Source: an uncultured Clostridia bacterium (GTDB lineage: Bacteria; Bacillota; Clostridia; TANB77; CAG-508). Taken from it: 33,380 nucleotides of DNA. Numbering within the stretch: the first letter of the stretch is position 1; each line of letters opens with the position of its first letter. Where the stretch lies: positions 1 to 33,380 of the forward strand of contig CATKDT010000055.1 in NCBI GenBank assembly GCA_949746675.1, in the 5' to 3' direction. A program made the position numbers and the translations under genes. Below, piece after piece: positions 26,643 through 33,380 of this stretch. The notes beneath the pieces were generated by a model. That model was given only the letters and a program-made list of their open reading frames with translations. It was not told the origin of the DNA and made no database searches.

Positions 26643-28859
26643 ATGAAAAAAATAATTTTATCAATTGATGGAATGACCTGTAGTGCATGTTCTAATGGAT
26701 TGGAAAAATATTTAAACAGGCAAGATGGAGTAGGAAATGCTTCAGTTAATTTAGTAATGGCAAATGCAACAATTGAATATGATGAAAAAAAGTTAAAACA
26801 AGCAGACCTAGAGGAATTTATAAAACAAGCTGGATTTAAAAGTCTAGGAGAATTTAAAGAAATAAATTTAGAAAAAACAAATAAAAAAGAAAAAATTGAA
26901 ATTATAGTATTTTCAGTATTAGCAGTAATTTTAATGTATATATCAATGGGGCATATGGTAAATTTGCCAACAATTGAATTACTAAATCCACATACAAACC
27001 CAGAAAATTATACAGTTACACTATTTATATTATCAATTGTATTTTTGATATATGGATATGATGTTTTAAAAAATGGATACAAAAATTTAATACACAAAAC
27101 TCCTAATATGGATACATTAGTTGGCATTGGAGTAATTAGTAGTTTTTTATATAGTATATATGGAATGTATATGATTTTTAAGGGAAATCATAGTTACTCA
27201 ATGAATTTATATTTTGAATCTACAGCAATAGTTATTTATTTTATAAAACTAGGACGTTACATAGATGGAATTAGTACCGACAAAACCAAAGATGCAATTA
27301 AGAAGTTAGTTAAGATAACGCCTAAAAATGCTGTAATTAAAGTTGGAGATAAAGAAAAGACTGTTACACTAGATGAGATAAAAAAGGGAGATATTATCAT
27401 AGTTAAACCAGGAGAAAAGGTTGCAGTAGATGGAAAAATTATCTTAGGAAAAGCACATTTAGACGAATCTTTTATAACTGGTGAAAGTAAACCAGTCTCT
27501 AAAAAGGAAGGAGATAGTGTAATTGCAGGAAGTATAAACTATGATGGATATCTAGAATATGAGGCAGAAAGAATTGGAAAGGAAAGTACTATATCAGAAA
27601 TAGTTAGGGCAGTAGTCGAAGCAAGTAATACCAAAGCTCCAATTGCAAAAGTTGCGGACACAGTTTCGGGATATTTTGTGCCAGCAGTTATAATTATATC
27701 AATCATTACTTTTATAGTATATTTATTGATTGGACAAAATTTTAGCACAGCATTAACAACATTTGTTACCATATTAGTTGTAGCATGTCCTTGCAGTCTA
27801 GGACTAGCAACGCCACTCGCAATAGTTGTAAGTGAAGGTTTATGTGCAAGCAATGGAATATTAGTAAAGAAAAGTGAGATATTGGAAAACGCACAAAAGA
27901 TAGATACAATTGTATTTGATAAAACAGGGACATTAACTTATGGAAAATTAAAAATTGCTGAAATCAAGAATTACAGTGATATGGAAGAAAAAGAGCTATT
28001 GCAAATAGTTGGAAGTATTGAGAGCAAGTCAACACACCCAATTGGAAAAGCATTTGAAAATTATTTAGAAGAAAATAAAATAAATAAGCTAACTGTTAAA
28101 GAATTTGAAAATATAGCAGGATTAGGGATTGTAGGAACAATTAAAGATAATAAGATAATCCTTGGAAACTCAAAAATGTTACAAAAATATAACATTGAAA
28201 ATCCATATACTAAAGACGAAAAAGAGCTTGCAAGGAGCGGAAATAGTATTGTATATGTTGCAAATTGGGAAAAGGTAATTGCACTAATTGGAGTAAATGA
28301 TATAGTTAGAGAAAATGCAAAAGATGTAATTAGCATTTTGAATGAAAATAAGATAGAAACAATTATGCTAACAGGAGATAGCAAAGAAACAGCTGAGAAA
28401 ATTGCAAATAGTATTGGAATAACTAAAGTCATTGCAAATGTATTACCTAAAGAAAAAGTTGCAACAATCAAAGAATTAAAAGAAGAAAATAAATATATAA
28501 TGATGTGTGGTGATGGAATTAATGATAGTCCAGCACTTGCAACAGCTGACATAGGAGTAAGTGTACACTCAGGTACAGATATAGCAATGGACTCATCAGA
28601 TGTTATTTTAACAAAAAATAATCTACTTGCGATTTGTAATTTAATTACAATTAGTAAAAAAACAATTAGAAATATTAAACAAAATCTATTTTGGGCATTT
28701 TTCTATAATTCACTTATGATACCAATTGCAATTGGACTTTTTACACCTTTTGGAATATCAATAAACCCAATGATAGCAAGTCTAGCTATGGTATTTAGTA
28801 GTATCACTGTAATATTAAATGCGTCAAGGCTTAAAAATATAAAGTTAGAAATGAGATAG
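26643..28859 (+). CDS. copA: Cu+-exporting P1B-type ATPase
   Basis: HMA MTCSACSNGLEKYL, CPCSLGLATP, DKTGTLT, STHPIGKAFE, GDGINDSPAL. Confidence 0.95.
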   Translation: MKKIILSIDGMTCSACSNGLEKYLNRQDGVGNASVNLVMANATIEYDEKKLKQADLEEFIKQAGFKSLGEFKEINLEKTNKKEKIEIIVFSVLAVILMYISMGHMVNLPTIELLNPHTNPENYTVTLFILSIVFLIYGYDVLKNGYKNLIHKTPNMDTLVGIGVISSFLYSIYGMYMIFKGNHSYSMNLYFESTAIVIYFIKLGRYIDGISTDKTKDAIKKLVKITPKNAVIKVGDKEKTVTLDEIKKGDIIIVKPGEKVAVDGKIILGKAHLDESFITGESKPVSKKEGDSVIAGSINYDGYLEYEAERIGKESTISEIVRAVVEASNTKAPIAKVADTVSGYFVPAVIIISIITFIVYLLIGQNFSTALTTFVTILVVACPCSLGLATPLAIVVSEGLCASNGILVKKSEILENAQKIDTIVFDKTGTLTYGKLKIAEIKNYSDMEEKELLQIVGSIESKSTHPIGKAFENYLEENKINKLTVKEFENIAGLGIVGTIKDNKIILGNSKMLQKYNIENPYTKDEKELARSGNSIVYVANWEKVIALIGVNDIVRENAKDVISILNENKIETIMLTGDSKETAEKIANSIGITKVIANVLPKEKVATIKELKEENKYIMMCGDGINDSPALATADIGVSVHSGTDIAMDSSDVILTKNNLLAICNLITISKKTIRNIKQNLFWAFFYNSLMIPIAIGLFTPFGISINPMIASLAMVFSSITVILNASRLKNIKLEMR

Positions 28860-28887
28860 TTTTCATATTAGATCCTAAATACTTTTA

Positions 28888-28918
28888 AACTGGTCACAAA
28901 TTGAGACCAGTTATTTTC
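28888..28918 (+). terminator. Intrinsic terminator after copA
   Basis: AACTGGTC-ACAAATTGA-GACCAGTT-ATTTT. Confidence 0.65.
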
Positions 28919-28928
28919 AAAATTTATA

Positions 28929-28965
28929 TAAAAAATAACCTACAAACTTTTCTAATTGTAGGTTA
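28929..28965 (-). terminator. Leftward intrinsic terminator
   Basis: On the minus strand TAACCTACAA-10 nt-TTGTAGGTTA-TTTTT. Confidence 0.55.
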
Positions 28966-29118
28966 CTATAATTGGAGCGAACGTCGTAGTTATCTACAAC
29001 TTTTTCTCTCTTAACGATTAATACAAATATCAATCAATTTACTAAAGTATATCATAATTTTGATAAATTGCAATAGTAAAACTAAAAATAACATTTTTGA
29101 AAAATTTGTTTTGTTCAC

Positions 29119-29147
29119 TTGTATTTTATCAAATAATGTTGTATAGT
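29119..29147 (+). promoter_or_regulatory. Candidate promoter for microprotein gene
   Basis: TTGTAT, 17-bp spacer, TATAGT. Confidence 0.45.
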
Positions 29148-29174
29148 GATATGCATAGAAAATGAGAACAAGCT

Positions 29175-29273
29175 ATGTTATTGATAATATACTTACTTTT
29201 CTACGGTTTGGTAGGAATGACTATTATAGCATTTGCCTTGATTATTGCAATAGTAGTAATTTTGAGCAAATAA
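29175..29273 (+). CDS. Putative 32-aa membrane microprotein (type I toxin candidate)
   Basis: MLLIIYLLFYGLVGMTIIAFALIIAIVVILSK*, nearly all hydrophobic with a terminal Lys; below the ORF-track size cutoff; framed by promoter and terminator. Confidence 0.5.
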   Translation: MLLIIYLLFYGLVGMTIIAFALIIAIVVILSK

Positions 29274-29274
29274 T

Positions 29275-29314
29275 AAAAGCACCACATATGCTCTGCCAAG
29301 CTTTGTGGTGTTTT
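29275..29314. terminator. Bidirectional intrinsic terminator
   Basis: CACCACA (29280-29286) / TGTGGTG (29304-29310); TTTT on + side and CTTTTATT on the minus side. Confidence 0.65.
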
Positions 29315-29362
29315 ATCATAAATATATATGGTAGCACACATTTCTGTGGCTCTCATTTTCTA
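29275..29362 (-). ncRNA. Candidate antisense RNA (antitoxin-like), about 88 nt
   Basis: Minus-strand promoter TTGACA (29391-29396), 17-bp spacer, TATAAT (29368-29373); predicted to end at the shared terminator. Confidence 0.5.
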
Positions 29363-29367
29363 TCTTT

Positions 29368-29396
29368 ATTATACAAACATTTCTTTATTTTGTCAA
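29368..29396 (-). promoter_or_regulatory. Perfect consensus sigma-A promoter on minus strand
   Basis: Minus strand TTGACA-aaataaagaaatgtttg(17)-TATAAT. Confidence 0.8.
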
Positions 29397-29415
29397 ATGT
29401 AATTTTATTAAACAA

Positions 29416-29880
29416 TCAATTCCTTCTAAATGTTTTTAAAATTTTTTCAAATATTTTTTGATACCATTTCGATTCTTTATATTCAACTATTTCTAAATTT
29501 TCTTTTTGAACTTCTGTTGATGAAAGTATAAAACTATTTTGTTTATTATTAAATATTTTTTCTGGATTATATGTTGCTCTTTTTTCTTCTTCTAGCTTCA
29601 TTCTATCATAATTTTGTTTAGCAATAATCTTTTCTCTTTGAATTTCAGTTGCCCAATAATCTCTAAATAATATTCCAATAATAGCTTTGGCTCTTTTCGA
29701 AACATTTTGTTCATCTAAAGTTTTGCTAGGGTTAAAGTAAAATTTATAATCTTTATTTGCATTTCTTTCAAATGCCTTTATTTTTCTTTTTGGTATTTTA
29801 TTATAATCTTTTAGAGGAATATATCTTAATATTCCTAACACTTCACTATATGCTATTCCATATTCTATATTATCTACCAT
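29416..29880 (-). CDS. Hypothetical protein downstream of Fic gene
   Basis: 154-aa ORF directly following the Fic gene; RBS AGGAG upstream (minus strand). Confidence 0.7.
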   Translation of the reverse strand: MVDNIEYGIAYSEVLGILRYIPLKDYNKIPKRKIKAFERNANKDYKFYFNPSKTLDEQNVSKRAKAIIGILFRDYWATEIQREKIIAKQNYDRMKLEEEKRATYNPEKIFNNKQNSFILSSTEVQKENLEIVEYKESKWYQKIFEKILKTFRRN

Positions 29881-29889
29881 ATTCTTCTC

Positions 29890-31206
29890 CTATAATTGTT
29901 GTTCATTTGTATTATTTTCTATGTCTTTTTGAATATCTTTTTCGTTACTAATAATTCCTTGTTCTGTTTCATCTTCCAATGTAACATCTGACATTTCTAT
30001 TATAACTTGTTTACCTATATTTTCACAATTTATTACACTATCATTTTGTATTGACATTTGTTGTAAAAGAGAAACTAATTGTTCCATATTTTTTGCTGTT
30101 TGTGTACCATTTATATCTAAACTAGCTGTTTTTTGTAATGTTTCTAAAACTGTGTAGTCTTGCTTATCAATGATTTCAGATTTAGTAGTTAAAGCCTCTC
30201 TCATATTTAACTGTCCTTCAACAATAAAATTTTCTGGATATTCAAAAAAGTCTACAATCATATCTAACATATTCTCTTTTAATAAATTAGCAATATTTAT
30301 TGCTTTAAAAAAGTCTTCTTTTTGCCATTTTCCTAAAATTCTATCTTTATCATCATTATTGTTGTCTAATGGAAAAGAAAACATTTGACCATCAGCATAA
30401 GAAAAGTCTTTAATATCTTTTGTACTTTCATTCTTAAGTAGCATTGTTAGCATTGTTAAACCACTAGTTGTTACTAATGCACCATTATTATCTGCAAGAG
30501 CATTTTGTATTTGCTCAATTTGTGCTTGTGAAAGTTGTTGGTTTATTTCATCTGGAATATATACTGGATTATTTAAAGTGGTTGAATCGTCATTTAGGGA
30601 TGTTTCTAATAAAGCACCTGCATCAGTCATCACAATAATTTTTTTTGTATAATCTTCCGTACTTGGTATAATTCCTTTTTGAATTAGTGCTTTATACAAA
30701 TAATAATTTGCATATATCTCTACTCCCATACTTCCTGTTACATTATTTTGTATTTCGAAATCACTATTATTAACTTTTGCAGTTTCACCTATAATTTCAC
30801 ATGCAGTATGTGCAAAATTATCATTATTTTCAAAAGAAAAATCTCTATTATTAAGCATTTCAAAGACAGCTCTTGAAGTTCTTCCATTTCCATCTTCAAA
30901 TAAATGTAATTCATTTATTAAATAATACATCATTGTAGCTTTATTTTTTCTACCTTGTACATTGCTTAAAGCATTTGCCATTTTATCAAAATATCTATTT
31001 TGTATTTCGTTATTAGGTGATACTAAAGAACCTGCAACCATAGTTTGAGAACAAATTTCGTTTTTAGCATAAGGAACATTTCTAACTTTACTATTAACAT
31101 ATATTAAATATTTTTTTAAGTCATCACCAGTTAAACTTGAAAGAAATTCATCTATTCTACTATCATCTTTTAGAATTTCTAAAACTTCATCCTCTGTATA
31201 ATCCAT
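29890..31206 (-). CDS. Fic/DOC domain protein
   Basis: Fic motif HLFEDGNGRTSR; large uncharacterized C-terminal region. ATG at 31206 (MDYTEDEV) after GGAG. Confidence 0.85.
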   Translation of the reverse strand: MDYTEDEVLEILKDDSRIDEFLSSLTGDDLKKYLIYVNSKVRNVPYAKNEICSQTMVAGSLVSPNNEIQNRYFDKMANALSNVQGRKNKATMMYYLINELHLFEDGNGRTSRAVFEMLNNRDFSFENNDNFAHTACEIIGETAKVNNSDFEIQNNVTGSMGVEIYANYYLYKALIQKGIIPSTEDYTKKIIVMTDAGALLETSLNDDSTTLNNPVYIPDEINQQLSQAQIEQIQNALADNNGALVTTSGLTMLTMLLKNESTKDIKDFSYADGQMFSFPLDNNNDDKDRILGKWQKEDFFKAINIANLLKENMLDMIVDFFEYPENFIVEGQLNMREALTTKSEIIDKQDYTVLETLQKTASLDINGTQTAKNMEQLVSLLQQMSIQNDSVINCENIGKQVIIEMSDVTLEDETEQGIISNEKDIQKDIENNTNEQQL

Positions 31207-31297
31207 ATATATTTTTTCTCCTTTTTTAATCATTACTTTTATATTTTATAACATTAAATAATAATTTTTTCAATAGATATCGCTATTTTTTATTCTA

Positions 31298-31594
31298 CTA
31301 TTCAATACTATTAAACAAATACAAAGTAACTTTATTTATCTCACTTTGTTCCATTTCCATAATTTTAGCCATTGTGAACATTACAAGTTTATATTTTGCA
31401 AAATTTATTAAGGTAGTTCGGTATTCTTCGTCTACTTCTTTTAGATTAGTGTCAAACTTTTCATACATTTCGATTTTATTATATAGAATATTAGCCCAAT
31501 CACTTGTAGTTAAACATATTCCAAGTCTTAGTTTATCTTTTGTATCCATATCTTTAATTATATTTATTACGTTTTTTACTTTATCTTCTTCCAT
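31298..31594 (-). CDS. Hypothetical protein, 98 aa
   Basis: ORF with RBS AGGAGG between the relaxase and Fic genes, same strand. Confidence 0.7.
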   Translation of the reverse strand: MEEDKVKNVINIIKDMDTKDKLRLGICLTTSDWANILYNKIEMYEKFDTNLKEVDEEYRTTLINFAKYKLVMFTMAKIMEMEQSEINKVTLYLFNSIE

Positions 31595-31609
31595 AACATT
31601 TTCCTCCTT

Positions 31610-32998
31610 TTAAAATCTTGTATTATTATTTTTCTTTTTATTCTTAGTTTGCTTGTTCTCATCTGGTATAGTTACTTTTCTATAAATATTATTGGCGATT
31701 TCATTATCATTGCTATCAAATATACCATTTTTGTATAAGTCATCACTTACAATTTTATAGTTATTATCTTTATCATAGCAAATTCTTTTGTGAAAGTGGC
31801 TCATAAAACTATGCCAGAAGTCTTTGAACTTGTGTAATTCTTGTTTGATTTTTTCTTTTTCAGCTTGTAATCTTCCTATAATCGTATCTTTAGTAGATAG
31901 TTCCTTTTTTAGACTGCCAATTTCATTATCTTTTAGTTCTAGTTCATATTTAAGTGAACGATTTTCTTTGTCTATTTCAAAAGCAGAATGTTCAAAATCT
32001 CTAATTGCCATATTTAAGTCATTTACGTTTCTAACTGTTTTAGTAATATCTTTTACATCTTCTGTATAATTTTTGATTTTCTGGACATCCTCGTTTGAAA
32101 TAACCATATTATTTTTGTTTAGCTTAGTAGGTTTTAAATTGTCTAAAATTTTATCTATATTTTTACTGGTATTATCAAGTTCTTTAGTTTGAGTATTCGC
32201 TTTTTCAAGTTTTTGCTCTTTCTGTTTTAGTTGCTTCTTAATTTCTCTATAATCTCCCATATCTTTAATATTTATATCTTGATTTCTACCTTTTTGCTTT
32301 TCTTTTAGTCTAGTATTAACCTCATAAAACTTGTTATATGACTTGATACAAGCATTTCTCATCTTATCTTGTATTTCAGTAAGTGTCGTTTTAGTAAATA
32401 ATTTACTTTTCCCAACTTGTTTTTTCATTCCTCTAGTACAATTTTGGGTTACAGGAACACCTATAATGTGCATATGAGGAGAAGTTTCATCAAAGTGTAT
32501 AGTTGCATTTGCTATCTTAAAATCTGGTACAATTTTAATTAACTCCTGTACTTGCTCATTATATACATCAACCATTTTAAATCTATAACTTTCATCTTTA
32601 TCATTCCAAAAGTCCATATCGCCAAGTTCTATAATAATCTCACAAGCTATATCATTTTGAGATTCGCATACTTTTTTGAAGTAATCTTCAATTTTTCTAT
32701 CTTCACGAGTTTGCTTTTTGTTATATTCTAATCTTGAATTTTCAAATTCATTTAAATATACTTGCTTAACATCATTTACAATATTACTTGTCCCATATAT
32801 TGTTCTGATTAGTTCTGTTTGATTATCATAATCTCGCAAGTTATGCTTATTAACATCTGATAAATCTTTTGCATTTTGAATTGCATTATTAGATAGAGAA
32901 GTAGTACCAGATACATTTTCTTTTGCAACTTTTCTTGCTAATTTACTTTTATTTTTATCACTACCTAAGTGAAAAGAATATGCTAATTCTTGCTCCAT
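31610..32998 (-). CDS. mobV: MobV (Pre/Mob) family relaxase
   Basis: N-terminal domain with IHFDETSPHMHIIGVPV (HxDExxPHxH motif) and long coiled-coil C-terminus; ATG at 32998 after AGGAGGG. Confidence 0.88.
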   Translation of the reverse strand: MEQELAYSFHLGSDKNKSKLARKVAKENVSGTTSLSNNAIQNAKDLSDVNKHNLRDYDNQTELIRTIYGTSNIVNDVKQVYLNEFENSRLEYNKKQTREDRKIEDYFKKVCESQNDIACEIIIELGDMDFWNDKDESYRFKMVDVYNEQVQELIKIVPDFKIANATIHFDETSPHMHIIGVPVTQNCTRGMKKQVGKSKLFTKTTLTEIQDKMRNACIKSYNKFYEVNTRLKEKQKGRNQDINIKDMGDYREIKKQLKQKEQKLEKANTQTKELDNTSKNIDKILDNLKPTKLNKNNMVISNEDVQKIKNYTEDVKDITKTVRNVNDLNMAIRDFEHSAFEIDKENRSLKYELELKDNEIGSLKKELSTKDTIIGRLQAEKEKIKQELHKFKDFWHSFMSHFHKRICYDKDNNYKIVSDDLYKNGIFDSNDNEIANNIYRKVTIPDENKQTKNKKKNNNTRF

Positions 32999-33030
32999 AG
33001 AATCCCTCCTTTGAAATTTCTTCGTAGCAC

Positions 33031-33056
33031 AGGACTTTGACCTTGTCATAAGTCCT
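33031..33056. other. Candidate oriT hairpin upstream of relaxase
   Basis: AGGACTT TGAC CTT GTCA T AAGTCCT: 11-bp interrupted stem about 35 bp upstream of the mob start. Confidence 0.5.
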
Positions 33057-33172
33057 AACCCAGTAAGATTAAGTTAAGTACACTTTATAAAAATTTGTAT
33101 TTATAGACAGCAAAACAGATATAAAATTATAGTTCTAAAAGTAGTGAAATTAAATTTTAGGAGGATTTAGTT

Positions 33173-33268
33173 ATGCTAGAGATAATAGAATATTTGAGAA
33201 ATCATAAGAAAGCAGAATATATAATAATGTATGAACAAGACTTTAAGGAAACATATTGTAGAAACTGA
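33173..33268 (+). CDS. Small ORF, possibly frame-disrupted, divergent from relaxase
   Basis: AGGAGG RBS at 33162 and MLEIIEYLRNHKKAEYIIMYEQDFKETYCRN*; the +1 frame continues HIVETDKQAKRRFEILMKQMIV*. Confidence 0.35.
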   Translation: MLEIIEYLRNHKKAEYIIMYEQDFKETYCRN

Positions 33269-33380
33269 TAAACAAGCTAAAAGAAGATTTGAAATACTTA
33301 TGAAACAAATGATAGTGTAATTTATACAAAAGAGCCTATACCTATTTCAGTAGGTGTAAAGACAGTAAAATTCTGCAAAG

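Noticed and set aside
27539-28552. Minus-strand ORFs over copA
   Set aside because: Antisense frame shadows of a clearly coding P-type ATPase.
28970-29020. tRNA- or att-like segment (ttggagcgaacgtcgtagttatctacaac)
   Set aside because: No cloverleaf or complete T-arm could be drawn; without the other element end an att site cannot be supported.
29162-29461. 99-aa ORF in the track across the 29.2-29.46 kb region
   Set aside because: It runs through the terminator and antisense promoter and has atypical composition; the 32-aa frame is better supported.
1-33380. CRISPR arrays and rRNA genes
   Set aside because: No regularly spaced repeats of CRISPR size and no conserved rRNA segments were seen.

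Overview
AT-rich chromosomal segment, apparently from a Clostridia-like Firmicute. A type IV pilus operon fills its centre (about 13.0-22.6 kb): a pilM-pilN fusion, pilO, a pilP-like gene, a major pilin, pilD, two minor pilins, pilB, pilT and pilC. It is flanked by housekeeping and accessory genes: a dipicolinate synthase A-like protein, a TPR protein, a VanY-like carboxypeptidase with a frame disruption followed by a VanR/VanS-like two-component system, tandem mini-XRE regulators, a nitronate monooxygenase/FabK-like oxidoreductase, a ROK kinase, TraX, RluA, and a csoR-thioesterase-copZ-copA copper operon. The right end (about 28.9-33.4 kb) looks like part of a mobilizable element: a MobV relaxase with a nearby oriT-like hairpin, a Fic protein and small unknown proteins. 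The most interesting unannotated signal is at about 29.12-29.40 kb. A 32-aa all-hydrophobic microprotein ORF faces a perfect sigma-A consensus promoter (TTGACA-17-TATAAT) on the opposite strand, and the two transcripts converge on a bidirectional terminator. This resembles the pAD1 par/fst type I toxin-antitoxin layout. Other notable signals are a set of pilins in which the major pilin lacks Glu5 while a minor pilin has Asp5, and a 21-bp phased repeat at about 2.93 kb. All calls come from reading the sequence; no database search was run.
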